A DNA stretch of 26,501 nucleotides from JTS-RE37 sp041744575 (GCA_041744575.1 JBGTKP010000058.1:1-26501), one strand, 5' to 3'. Shown: positions 1 to 8,216, numbered from the stretch's first letter. Numbers and translations: made by a program. The notes: a model not told the origin generated them from the letters alone.

Positions 1-114
1 AGCTATTATCGTACCGATTGGAAGACTAATTTCTGAACTATCCTGCATGTCTTCTTCGTCATGGCAACTAATTAATGACAAAAGAAAGAATAATATTAAA
101 ATATATTTTTTCAT
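1..114 (-). CDS. Lipoprotein, 5' end only (leaves window)
   Basis: An open frame begins at an ATG at position 114 and reads 38 codons to the window edge without a stop. The start MKKYILILFFLLSLISC is a lysine-rich n-region, a hydrophobic core and a lipobox (LISC) with the lipidated cysteine at residue 17. The residues after it are acidic (HDEEDMQD). Such an acidic stretch just after the cysteine resembles the lipoprotein export signal that carries lipoproteins to the cell surface in some Bacteroidota; that localisation is inference. The mature domain lies outside the window, so no function can be given. A repeat (151-307) lies just upstream of the start, as it does for the lipoprotein gene at 4826-5929. 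Confidence 0.75.
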   Translation of the reverse strand, partial: MKKYILILFFLLSLISCHDEEDMQDSSEISLPIGTIIA

Positions 115-150
115 ATACTAGAGGTTTTTAACTGACGGCTATCGGAGGTG

Positions 151-307
151 TAAAGTGCACTATGCTCATTATTCCGCTTATAGGCCTAAGGTAACAAATC
201 GTCAAATTTCTTGAAGAAATTTTCTGCAACATATGTATAAATCCCGATACTCTTACTTCAGTTATCCCCCAACAGCAACTGGATGCTTCGAAGATCACCC
301 CTTTATC
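151..307. repeat. Intergenic repeat, copy A
   Basis: This stretch aligns along most of its length with 5961-6120. Shared blocks, in order, are aagtgca, attccg, gcctaag, aaatcg, attttct, tataaatc, tcttac, and ttcgaagatc followed by a C-rich end. It contains a near-perfect inverted repeat at 204-222 (aaatttctt, centre g, aagaaattt). The same position in copy B also forms an inverted repeat, with one base pair changed on both sides. Both copies lie about 35-55 bases upstream of a minus-strand lipoprotein start codon, in the same orientation. It could be a non-coding mobile repeat, or a duplicated leader or promoter region. Confidence 0.65.
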
Positions 308-312
308 CCCGC

Positions 313-337
313 TACCGCCAGTTAACAACTGGCGGTA
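313..337. repeat. Perfect 11-bp inverted repeat with 3-base centre
   Basis: The left arm taccgccagtt (313-323) and the right arm aactggcggta (327-337) are exact reverse complements around the centre aac. There is no clear run of T after either arm, so it is a weak candidate for an intrinsic terminator. It lies just outside repeat copy A and upstream of the transposase remnant. It could be a binding site, an element end or a DNA hairpin of the repeat family. Confidence 0.5.
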
Positions 338-491
338 TTTAACTCATCCTAAAAAGCCAAAATTACCACGTTACTAAATCGTCGTGGCGTCAACACCAAA
401 GCCTTGCATATAGTTGTATAAAAACCACAGTCTTTCAACCTTGGTTTTGGTTTCCTTTTGCCACCAGACACAGGAAGGCGGGAGCGGGGGG

Positions 492-796
492 GTTATGGCC
501 ATGGACTTTACTGGATGGCGTGAAGCCGAGGGAGTAGACATGCAATACAGTCAACCAGGGAGACCAATGCATAAGGGATTTGTGGAAAGATTTAAGAGAA
601 CCTATCGCCAGGATATTCACGATGCTCACCTGTTTAAAGATATCAGCCAGTTAAGAATACTCACTGAACAATGGATACGGGATTATAACCAACAAAGATC
701 ACACGGGAAGCGCTAGGAAGAATGACTCCTGAATTCTATGAAATGGAATATTCCAAAGAAAAAAGGCATCATCAGGAAAGTAGAAAAGTCTTCTAA
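492..796 (+). pseudogene. IS3-family transposase (orfB) remnant, frameshifted
   Basis: The frame from the ATG at 495 (an upstream in-frame ATG exists at 414) reads like the C-terminal part of an rve-type integrase core of IS3-family OrfB. It has QPGRPMHKGF, then VERFKRTYRQD, which holds the last Glu of the DDE triad, then a WIRDYNQQRSHG segment. This frame stops at 714-716, but the expected tail ALGRMTPEFYEMEY continues in the frame beginning gcg at 710 and ends at the TAA at 794-796. The frame is therefore broken near 708-711. The first two catalytic Asp residues and all of OrfA are missing, and similarity fades upstream of about 495. Bases 800-825 (tccgggaaatgggcgggata within them) look like a right terminal repeat of such an element. 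The remnant cannot encode an active transposase. Confidence 0.8.
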
Positions 797-985
797 TCTA
801 TAGTCCGGGAAATGGGCGGGATACACTGTACTTGTGATATAATTTTTGAGAGTCTTCTCTAACAAAGTCTCCGCTAAATTTAGTTCAAAGAATTCTTGAG
901 TCAGTCCCGAATATCCATCAGATAAGTTCGGAAAAATTCCTACTTTAGATTCAAAATTAACCTGCTGATCAATAACAAATTCCAT
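713..985 (-). CDS. Doubtful small ORF beside the IS remnant
   Basis: An ATG at 985 opens a 90-codon frame on the minus strand, divergent from the cyclase gene with an 18-base gap. The first 53 or so residues (MEFVIDQQVNFESKVGIF..., down to about 826) look like ordinary protein sequence. The rest runs antisense through the IS end and the transposase tail and becomes rich in Phe and Met. One reading is that an insertion sequence cut a gene and only its start survives. No family is recognised and no strong ribosome binding site is visible, so it may equally be a chance frame. Confidence 0.2.
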   Translation of the reverse strand: MEFVIDQQVNFESKVGIFPNLSDGYSGLTQEFFELNLAETLLEKTLKNYITSTVYPAHFPDYRLEDFSTFLMMPFFFGIFHFIEFRSHSS

Positions 986-1003
986 GTCTTCCAGAAATAT
1001 CAG

Positions 1004-4000
1004 ATGACCAAAAGAGTCAAACTCATCTTTATCCGTATTCTTTTCAGCATTCTACCGCTGCAACTGGCTGCACAGGAATTGCCTTTCCGACATTTTACAG
1101 CAGACAATGAAATAAATCCATTGCCTGGGACCTCGATTACTGCCCTGTATCAAGACCAGGCCAGCTTCATCTGGTTCGCAGTCTACGGCACTGGCCTGGT
1201 GCGCTATGATGGCCACAAGATGGAAGTATTTACCCCTCTGGAAGGTATGAGCACCTATGTCTTTTCTATCGAACAAGATAGTATTGGCAGATTGTGGATA
1301 GGCAGCTCAGAGGGTATACGAGTCTCGGAATATCCATTACAAAAATACCGGCCAGGCGAAAAAATAAATTTTACCACAGAGATCGACGGTTTATCGCTGC
1401 AGACCACTGCAATGAATAGTCGCGATCAAATCTACATCGATCGCCAGGGGAATATCTGGACCACCACCCAGGAGGAGATCATCAGGTATCACTATGTCGA
1501 TGAGCGAAAGCTGATCGCTGATACGATCCCGCTCAGCGCCTTACCTGAAAACCGGAGGGTTGTATATAGCTTTGGTGGACTGGCAGATGGTCGCACCTGT
1601 GCCATCACCGACTCCCAACACATGTTATTTTTATCCCCGGATAATCTGGAACTCGAGACCATTCTATTTGATCAAAGTTCCGATGCCACCGGTCAGAGTG
1701 CCACACAAAATTTGCTGCTCGATCAGTCGGGCACCTTATGGGGTTCCAGGATCAGTGGCGAGATTTGGCGATTACCACCTGGGGATACCTCCTTTCGGCC
1801 ACAGACAACCACCATGGTAAACGGCCAGGCAGTCAGGGTCGTCATAGAAACCAAGGAAGGTCATTTTTTAGCGGGCAGTATTGGAGGAGGATTGATAGAA
1901 TTTCGAAAAGACGATCTGGAAAACCCGATTGTTTATACTATGAAAAATGGTTTGCTAAGTCCCGTAGTATGGGATTTGCTGCAGGACCGTGAAGGCAATA
2001 TCTGGGTGGCCACCAACTCCGGGCTGAGCCGCCTGCCGGGCGACTATAAGGCCTTTGGCCATTACACTGCCAACTCAGTGGGAGGTGCCCCCAATATACT
2101 CCCCGATCCCGGGGTGATGGCTGTAATCGCAGAAATGGACTGGAAACAGGGAGAACCACCAGTGACCGTGGCTGGTACGGCCGGAGGCCTCTCCTTTATC
2201 CGAAAGAAAGCCGAACGGCAGATTCTGAATATTGAAGATGGATTGCTGGATAATGCCATTCTACATCTGTCTCAAGACCAGAAAGGAAGATTGTGGATTT
2301 CAGGAAGGAAAGGGATTTCCTGTCTCGCCAGTGAACAGCGCCTTTTGCTATTGCCAGGATTTGATGCCCCTATCAGGATTATGTTGTGGGACCAACCGAT
2401 GTATCTTGCCAACATGCCATTCTTACATATGAATGCAGCAGTCATCACGGCTCTTTCAGAAAGTGTTGAAAACGACGAACAGATCGAAACGATTTTATTC
2501 CTGGGAGCTAATTCAGTACTTATACTTGCAGACGAAGAATTTTACTATCTACCTCCTGAGCTCGGACTTCAGCGAAGATCCTTTCGCAGTATAGCACTGG
2601 ATGGCCGTGGATATCTCTACGTCGGAGATGAAACTGATGGCATGCTTAGGAGTAAATTTCCGCTGACCATCGAGAAATTAGATTCGCTGGAATTCAAGTA
2701 TAGCACCAAGCCTAGCTTTAAAAAAATCCGGTCTGTTACGGAACCTGTTTTTGTCCCGCATCAGATCTACGCCGACACCGTCAATATCGGCATGCTATCC
2801 TACTTATACTGGCATGACTCGGCCATGTGGGCCGGCACCGAGCAGGGAATCGTCGTGATGAGTGGTGATTCTCTGGTTAGTCGTACGCAAATTACCGTTA
2901 AAGATGGGTTAAAAGCAAACGGTGCCACTGGGTTGCGTTATGATCCTCGCACGGAATTGATTTGGGCCAGCACCAATAATGGTCTGGTGGGAATCGATCC
3001 AATCACCAAAGAAATTCGACTGACCGCAGAAAAAAAGGATGGTCTGGTCGACGATCACGGCTGGGGTTATCCTGGTCTTGATATCGCGGGCGACGGCAGT
3101 ATCTATTTTGGTACAGCCAGGGGATTGTCCATTTATGATCCGCTACTTGATAAACCTGACAACCTGGCCCCACAGGTGGTTCTGCGTGATTTCAATCTTA
3201 GCGAAAATGCGATAGAAAATAACATCCTGGAAATTGAATATGCCGCCCTCAGCTATTCCAATGAGCCGGGCATTACTTATCAAACCCGGTTGGTCGGCTT
3301 TGACCAGGATTGGACAAAAGAAACCAAAGATACGCACATACGCTATACCAACCTGCCGGCCATGTGGGTACCTAAGACCTATCATTTTGAAGTCAGGGCA
3401 AAAGACGAATCCGGAAATGCATTACAGTTACCCCTCTCATATGCTTTTAATATCAATCCACCCTGGTATCTCACCTGGTGGGCTTTTGTGAGCTATCTGA
3501 TAATCCTGGTTATTCTGATTTACACTTACGTCCGCTGGCATACGATCGATCTCAAGAAACGCCAAAAACAACTAGAGACCACCGTCACCGAACGCACCGC
3601 AGAAATTGTACAGCAAAAGGATATCATTCTAAAGGAAAAAGAACGCTCAGAGAAATTGCTGCTTAATATTTTACCTTCCGAAGTTGCCGAAGAATTAAAA
3701 TTAAACGGCGTGTCCCAGGCCCGCACTTTTGACGAAGTCACGGTCCTTTTCACTGACTTCAAAGAATTCACTATTATCTCCGAACAACTCACCGCCACCG
3801 AACTGGTCGATGAGATCAACATCTGCTTTAAAGCATTTGATGAAATTACAAGTCAATACAAAATTGAAAAAATAAAGACCATTGGCGACGCCTATCTGGC
3901 TGCCGGTGGTCTGCATCTACCTCGGCTAACCGAGCCAAAAAATGTCGTACTGGCTGCCCTGGCTATGCAGAAATTTATGTGTGAGCGCAAAGTACTAAAT

Positions 4001-4282
4001 ACCCAGCTGGGCGCCGTTGGCTTTGAAATGCGTTGTGGTATTCACACCGGACCCGTAGTCGCCGGGATCGTAGGTGTCAAGAAATTCCAGTACGATATTT
4101 GGGGTGATACCGTAAATACCGCCGCACGTATGGAAAGCAGCGGTGAAATCGACAAAGTAAATATTAGTGAAAGCACTTACAAGTTAATATCGGACGATCC
4201 TCAATTTACGTTTACCGACAGAGGTATCCTATCTGCCAAAAACAAAGGAGAAATTCAGATGTATTTTGTGGAGGCAGTGTGA
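1004..4282 (+). CDS. Periplasmic propeller sensor fused to class III adenylate cyclase
   Basis: Predicted to make cAMP in the cytoplasm in response to a periplasmic signal. The 1092-residue protein starts with a signal peptide (cleavage near LAAQ, residue 24). About eleven two-component-regulator propeller motifs follow between residues 55 and 715, such as GRLWIGSSEGI, GNIWVATNSGL and LIWASTNNGL, enough for two seven-bladed propellers. Next come a Y_Y_Y domain (about 735-820), one membrane helix (about 821-846), a coiled coil, a linker LLLNILPSEVAEELK, and the cyclase domain (about 905-1085). Metal-binding Asp918 (FTDF) and Asp962 (TIGDAY), adenine-selecting Lys956 (EKIKTIG) and Asp1031 (YDIWG), and Asn1038 and Arg1042 (NTAAR) are all present, so ATP is the likely substrate and the domain should be active. 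The same sensory half is usual in Bacteroidota hybrid two-component systems, where the output is a histidine kinase. The ligand is unknown. Confidence 0.92.
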   Translation: MTKRVKLIFIRILFSILPLQLAAQELPFRHFTADNEINPLPGTSITALYQDQASFIWFAVYGTGLVRYDGHKMEVFTPLEGMSTYVFSIEQDSIGRLWIGSSEGIRVSEYPLQKYRPGEKINFTTEIDGLSLQTTAMNSRDQIYIDRQGNIWTTTQEEIIRYHYVDERKLIADTIPLSALPENRRVVYSFGGLADGRTCAITDSQHMLFLSPDNLELETILFDQSSDATGQSATQNLLLDQSGTLWGSRISGEIWRLPPGDTSFRPQTTTMVNGQAVRVVIETKEGHFLAGSIGGGLIEFRKDDLENPIVYTMKNGLLSPVVWDLLQDREGNIWVATNSGLSRLPGDYKAFGHYTANSVGGAPNILPDPGVMAVIAEMDWKQGEPPVTVAGTAGGLSFIRKKAERQILNIEDGLLDNAILHLSQDQKGRLWISGRKGISCLASEQRLLLLPGFDAPIRIMLWDQPMYLANMPFLHMNAAVITALSESVENDEQIETILFLGANSVLILADEEFYYLPPELGLQRRSFRSIALDGRGYLYVGDETDGMLRSKFPLTIEKLDSLEFKYSTKPSFKKIRSVTEPVFVPHQIYADTVNIGMLSYLYWHDSAMWAGTEQGIVVMSGDSLVSRTQITVKDGLKANGATGLRYDPRTELIWASTNNGLVGIDPITKEIRLTAEKKDGLVDDHGWGYPGLDIAGDGSIYFGTARGLSIYDPLLDKPDNLAPQVVLRDFNLSENAIENNILEIEYAALSYSNEPGITYQTRLVGFDQDWTKETKDTHIRYTNLPAMWVPKTYHFEVRAKDESGNALQLPLSYAFNINPPWYLTWWAFVSYLIILVILIYTYVRWHTIDLKKRQKQLETTVTERTAEIVQQKDIILKEKERSEKLLLNILPSEVAEELKLNGVSQARTFDEVTVLFTDFKEFTIISEQLTATELVDEINICFKAFDEITSQYKIEKIKTIGDAYLAAGGLHLPRLTEPKNVVLAALAMQKFMCERKVLNTQLGAVGFEMRCGIHTGPVVAGIVGVKKFQYDIWGDTVNTAARMESSGEIDKVNISESTYKLISDDPQFTFTDRGILSAKNKGEIQMYFVEAV

Positions 4283-4357
4283 TGTGAGAGTAAAGAATGA
4301 GGCTCATTACATGTTTAGTATCTTTAAATCTGTTTCCTGATATTTCGAAATAATAGC

Positions 4358-4663
4358 TCAATTATAATGATTCCATTTCTGGCCAATGTTGATCAGCATA
4401 TCAGGTAATAGGCCAGTGGATCGCCTTTTATATGAGTTGGCATAATTGCTCCCCAGAAAACTGTTGCATGAACGACAGAATGAATTATAACCTATGCCAC
4501 CCTGTTTGACTTTACCAGTCGGTAGTTCTTTAATAATATTTCTTGCCTTGAGGTAGTCCTCAAACTCTAAGGAAACATATCGAGTATTACGGTTCAAAGT
4601 AGTAGCCGGGGGGACATGTTCAAATGATAAATCAGTGCTTTTTTGACCTAGTCTACACTTTCC
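4358..4663 (-). pseudogene. HNH-like zinc protein (EHVPP/CxxC type), decayed
   Basis: A readable frame of about 101 codons has no proper start. It reads GKCRLGQKSTDLSFEHVPPATTLN, then about 25 residues on KGKVKQ-like sequence (GKVKQGGIGYNSF), then CRSCNSFLGSNYANSY. An EHVPP motif near the N-terminus and a later CRSCN motif are features of HNH-endonuclease-like zinc proteins known as small hypothetical genes of bacteria. In that family an early CxxC pair (such as CRLCG) is expected. Here only one cysteine is found (KCRLG), an in-frame TAG stands at 4664-4666 just before it, and the sequence after SNYANSY no longer resembles the family. The gene is therefore broken at both ends. The other bases of 4283-4825 show nothing else coding. 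Confidence 0.5.
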
Positions 4664-4825
4664 CTATAACATTTTGTAACGAGACATATTCTATCTTAAA
4701 CTAACTTGCAGATGACGTTCGTGTAAAGGTGGGCCGGTAGTCCGCTTTCAGAATTAATAAAATATTTCTGCCGGCATGACTTATACAAATTGTTTGACAT
4801 CATTTTCAGTCGCCTTGATTAAACT

Positions 4826-5929
4826 TTAATATTCCCTCTCAAAATAATCCCATACCTCGTTTCCAAGTTTTTCTCCATATTCGGAATTTGTAAAAAGAAC
4901 ATAGCCCCAATCCTTCTCTGTATCCATTAAATAAAAGCTCGTAAATCCTTCATTATTCCCACCATGAAAATAGGTGTTACTATAAACACTATCTGCCGTA
5001 ACAAACCCCAAGGCGTAGTACACACCTATTCCTGTAGAGGATGTTGATATTTTTGAATGATGCTTGAATAACTGGTTGTAACTATTTTCCGATAGTTGTT
5101 TATGGTTCATTACTGTAATCATCCATTTGGAAAAGTCCATAGGTTCAGAATGTATTGACGCTGGGGCAACAAACTTACCCTTGTCCTTTTTATACCAATA
5201 GTCATTTTTCCAATCGATCCACTGGCCTTGGTTGTTGTAGGGTTCTGCTTTGTTTTTGTTCGTATAAAGTGTTGGAATGAATACGGTATGTTCAATGCCT
5301 ATTGGTTTTGCAACTTTGTCCTGAAATATAGTTTCTAAACCATTCCAATCAGTACCTTCAATATGCTTTAAAACCATGGCTAAATATTGGTATCCTTCTC
5401 CTGAATATTCATAATTTGTTCCTGGTTCAAATTTAATTTTAAGTTTTTTGTCGTCCTCATTTTCTCGCCAATTCGGAAATCCCGACCTATGGCTTAGTAC
5501 CATTCGTCCGGTTATTTTTTTGTATCTATCATCATGTGCAATATCAGGATAAGGCAAATATTCATATAATGGTTTATCTAGATCTAATTTTCCTTCTTCT
5601 ACAAATTTCATCACAAAAAATGCAAATACTGATTTCGACATTGAAGCCCCTTCAAAAATGGTTTTATCTGTAACGGGCAATTGTTTTTCAAGATTTGCGT
5701 ATCCAAAAGTTTGATGGTAAACTACCTTACTGTCATTTATGACCGCAATAGACAGTCCGGGTATATTTAAAGTGTCCATTCTCGATTTAAGAAAGGCGTC
5801 TATAGAATCGGTCGGAACTTTAAAACCTTTAAGGTTTTGAAGTTCCGTTCTTTTTTGTGATACGCAACTTATTGTTATGATGGCTATACAAAAAAAGTAA
5901 AGAGATCTTGATAGTTTATTTCTTGTCAT
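4826..5929 (-). CDS. Serine hydrolase lipoprotein, class C beta-lactamase fold
   Basis: A 367-residue protein of the beta-lactamase/penicillin-binding-protein-like family (AmpC/EstB type). The N-terminus has a lipobox ending at Cys22 (TISC), so it is predicted to be a lipoprotein in the periplasm or outer membrane. The SxxK motif with the nucleophile is S96-M-S-K99, the second motif is Y175-S-G rather than Y-A/S-N, and the third is H322-G-G. All are in the order and spacing of the family. Most such proteins are esterases or peptidases acting on cell-wall or small substrates, not resistance enzymes, and the sequence does not tell the substrate. It is preceded by repeat copy B. The gene looks A+T-richer than those from 8.3 kb onward, which may mean transfer. 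Confidence 0.85.
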   Translation of the reverse strand: MTRNKLSRSLYFFCIAIITISCVSQKRTELQNLKGFKVPTDSIDAFLKSRMDTLNIPGLSIAVINDSKVVYHQTFGYANLEKQLPVTDKTIFEGASMSKSVFAFFVMKFVEEGKLDLDKPLYEYLPYPDIAHDDRYKKITGRMVLSHRSGFPNWRENEDDKKLKIKFEPGTNYEYSGEGYQYLAMVLKHIEGTDWNGLETIFQDKVAKPIGIEHTVFIPTLYTNKNKAEPYNNQGQWIDWKNDYWYKKDKGKFVAPASIHSEPMDFSKWMITVMNHKQLSENSYNQLFKHHSKISTSSTGIGVYYALGFVTADSVYSNTYFHGGNNEGFTSFYLMDTEKDWGYVLFTNSEYGEKLGNEVWDYFEREY

Positions 5930-5960
5930 CCTGGTTTAATTAATGAGGCCCAACGTATGT

Positions 5961-6120
5961 TTCAAGTGCATTGTTCACTTTATTCCGATATATGCCTAAG
6001 ATAGCAAATCGCCAATTCCCCTGATGGAATTTTCTATAACTGAGTAGGGTATAAATCTCGGGTGTCTTACATGAATTGTGCCCCAAGTACATGGATTCTT
6101 CGAAGATCTACCCCCTTATC
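5961..6120. repeat. Intergenic repeat, copy B
   Basis: Second copy of the element at 151-307, same orientation, roughly 5.8 kb away. The central part (5982-6040 against 171-230) keeps attccg, gcctaag, aaatcg and attttct in register with only one gap. Its inverted repeat is aattcc (6013-6018) paired with ggaatt (6025-6030), against aatttc/gaaatt in copy A, so one pair changed from T-A to C-G. It lies 30-190 bases upstream of the lipoprotein gene starting at 5929. The remainder of the gene-free stretch 5930-6314 shows no further feature. Confidence 0.65.
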
Positions 6121-6314
6121 TTTAAAATACAACTTGCACATAGGGGATTAATTTTGGAAGGGAATGGAGATAGATGGGTCGTTCAATCGCTTTTCACGCT
6201 CTCGCCAGGGTATAACCGGCTGCAGTCAACGCCAAGTATCCTTGCCTGGAGAGCAATTAATTATAGTCGCTGACTACTTTTCCCGGTTTCAGAATAATGT
6301 GTAGGCTCTGTTTT

Positions 6315-6860
6315 TCACAATGATTTAATATCCTGCGTCACGAGGCCTAAATCGTTATTCAACTGATGACCTCCGTTTGCTATCTCACGAACAGTCGCCT
6401 GTGAAAGCTTTTGCTTATAAATAAGGAGATGGTCAAAGGGTACCTCATTGTCATCACGGCAGTGATAAAGAAAAACAGGAACGGCTTTAGGCATTTTATC
6501 CTGAAAATCTTCTTTCAACTTTAGCCCCTGAACCCAAGTTTCATCCCCACTCCAAAAAGGGGGAGCAATTAGAAAAATCCCAATAATCTTTTTTCTTAAT
6601 TCGTTTTCAGACAGATATTTCAACAGCATAGAGGCACCTAAAGAGTGCCCTGCCAGAATAACGTCCCCATTGATGGCTGTGATTTCATCTTCTATCTTTT
6701 GGAGCCATCCGAAATCAGACCGCGACTCGTCAGAGGGCATTTGTGGGTAATGTACTTCATAGGCTTTTCCCAGGGCGGTTCTTAATGAGGTAACCATCCC
6801 GGTATCTTCTTCGAAACCTCCGCCGCCGCCGCCATGTATAAATAATACCTGCCTGTTCAT
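6315..6860 (-). CDS. Small alpha/beta hydrolase (RBBP9/YdeN-like)
   Basis: A 181-residue single-domain alpha/beta hydrolase without signal peptide, so cytoplasmic. The strand-turn after the first beta strand is FIHGGGGGG (residues 7-15), an oxyanion-hole HGG followed by a glycine run encoded by a short GCC/GGC-type tract. The nucleophile elbow is G71-H72-S73-L74-G75. The acid is Asp136 or Asp137 in HCRDDNEVP, and the base is His165 in NGGHQLN. Length and motif spacing fit the RBBP9/YdeN group of small serine hydrolases, whose substrates are mostly unknown. The gene stands alone, with about 195 bases to the next gene upstream. Confidence 0.85.
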   Translation of the reverse strand: MNRQVLFIHGGGGGGFEEDTGMVTSLRTALGKAYEVHYPQMPSDESRSDFGWLQKIEDEITAINGDVILAGHSLGASMLLKYLSENELRKKIIGIFLIAPPFWSGDETWVQGLKLKEDFQDKMPKAVPVFLYHCRDDNEVPFDHLLIYKQKLSQATVREIANGGHQLNNDLGLVTQDIKSL

Positions 6861-7055
6861 CCTGGAACTGGAATATACCTTCTTTTTTAATAACCAGCCC
6901 TTATGCAGTTGGCCATCCTAAACTTCCCATACCCTGTAATACATAGCTGCATAAGATCTTCTGATTTTTTACTTACCTGCTAAATGGCAATTACGCAGCC
7001 ATACGGACGATCTCAGGCGAACAGTTGTAATCATCAATTGGTCAGGATCCTTTCT

Positions 7056-7652
7056 CTATTCCGCGCCAACGGTCCCTGTCTTCACTTCTCCGGCTCTCTT
7101 GTAATTGGCCATAATAACCCCGGTGGAGGTAACAGAACTGTCTTCTAAAATAAATGCCCCCGGGTTTGCAGCATCGTCAAATATTCTTTTTCCTTTACCG
7201 AGCATCAAAGGGTGAATTTTAAGCCGTAGTTCGTCAACAAGGTCATTCTGCATTAACAATTGGATAACTTCACTGCTGCCCCACACCTGAATATCGGCAC
7301 CTTGTGTTTCCCTGAGCTTTCTGATGTCCTCCAGGCTTTTGATAAATACTGAGTTTTTCCAATCCGATTCCGTCATGGTATTTGACAGGACGTATTTTGT
7401 ACCCTCATTGATACCAGGCCAAAAGTCGGCATGTTCAGGCCAATAGTCGGCCCAAATTTCAAATGTTTTTCTGCCCAACAGGTAATCCGCCGGTGTCAGT
7501 TCCTTTTCCACGGCCGCATCATAAGCCTCATCATTATACGGTGCCACCCAACCCCCATATTTAAATCCTTTTGAGGTATCTTCCGCAGGACTTCCGGGCG
7601 ACTGGAGCACACCATCCAGGGAGATCATTGACAGCACAGTAATTTTTCTCAT
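7056..7652 (-). CDS. Dihydrofolate reductase/RibD C-terminal family protein
   Basis: A 198-residue protein of the RibD C-terminal/DHFR-like superfamily (YyaP/YwjB-type). It begins RKITVLSMISLDGVLQSPG, the usual first strand and SLDG loop. It has LLGRKTFEIWADYWP (about residues 58-72, the G-R-x-T/x-F segment) and the NADPH-side motif ADIQVWGSSEVIQLL, then VDELRLKIHPLMLGKGKRIFDD, which is highly typical of the group. These proteins are probably NAD(P)H-dependent reductases of unknown substrate. They are generally not the folate-pathway DHFR, and here too no folate gene is nearby. Single gene, no signal peptide. Confidence 0.88.
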   Translation of the reverse strand: MRKITVLSMISLDGVLQSPGSPAEDTSKGFKYGGWVAPYNDEAYDAAVEKELTPADYLLGRKTFEIWADYWPEHADFWPGINEGTKYVLSNTMTESDWKNSVFIKSLEDIRKLRETQGADIQVWGSSEVIQLLMQNDLVDELRLKIHPLMLGKGKRIFDDAANPGAFILEDSSVTSTGVIMANYKRAGEVKTGTVGAE

Positions 7653-8054
7653 AATAGTAGGGATTAAATAATTGTTTATATCGCAAATTGATCGGAACTA
7701 ATGTATGGGAAGATCTGTGAAATTTTAGTGGCTGAACACGACAATATCCATGTGCAATTCCGACATTACCTTTTTGAAAAAACCCGGCCGGTATTGACTT
7801 CCTCAGCCCCGGTGGATACAGATTCTTTGGACAAATTTGGTACGTACATGATTATTACTAGTCAATAATACGGTGACAGGTGAGGAACCAATATATAATT
7901 TCTGAAGGGCTAATACACTTTATAAAGTTTTCGCACCTGCCGGTGCTTCAGTAAATATTTTCATGGTCTTTGGTAAATCCACACCACGGTTTGAGCACGT
8001 CATTTAAAGGCCGTAACGTGTTTCAGATGTAAGGAGTGTTCGGGCCCGTTGTGA
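7653..8054. other. Gene-free stretch of about 400 bases
   Basis: No open frame of convincing composition was found on either strand. The only short reading is a minus-strand 26-codon frame around 7940-8020 ending in FTEAPAGAKTL, with nothing to support it. The stretch lies just downstream of the truncated DUF6090-type gene (8055-8216) and may be decayed remains of that gene or of a neighbour. Confidence 0.4.
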
Positions 8055-8216
8055 TCAAAGAAGGATCTCCCTTCCCTCATTCAAATGATTGATCTGCAGA
8101 GCGATCAAAATGCCAATGACTACGAGGATGATCTCGCCTAGTGCATAAATCACATATTTCCCGAAATTATATTCGGTCAAAATTTTTTGCCTGATTCGCC
8201 TAAATAATTTGATCAT
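8055..8216 (-). pseudogene. Truncated DUF6090-type membrane protein (N-terminus only)
   Basis: From the ATG at 8216 the frame reads MIKLFRRIRQKILTEYNFG, then KYVIYALGEIILVVIGILIALQINHLNE, and stops after 53 codons. This is the characteristic N-terminus of a family very common in Flavobacteriia: a basic amphipathic start, a GEIxLVVIGILIALQIN membrane helix, then WNE or similar. Full members are known to be roughly 200-250 residues, so at least three quarters are missing and the sequence beyond the stop does not continue the protein. An upstream in-frame ATG at 8246 exists but the family start is the one used here. Function of the family is unknown. Confidence 0.65.

Noticed and set aside
4826..5929. 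Antibiotic-resistance beta-lactamase
   Set aside because: The SxxK and HGG motifs place it in the broad class C fold family, but the Y-S-G second motif and the general divergence fit esterase/peptidase members better; no evidence for beta-lactam hydrolysis.
5945..5970. GCCCAAC followed by TTTCAAG, like one half of an integron attC site
   Set aside because: The matching second half (CTTGAA... GTTRGGC) was not found within the usual distance, and copy A of the repeat lacks the motif.
7940..8020. Short minus-strand frame ending FTEAPAGAKTL
   Set aside because: Only 26 codons, with no similarity recognised and no context to support translation.
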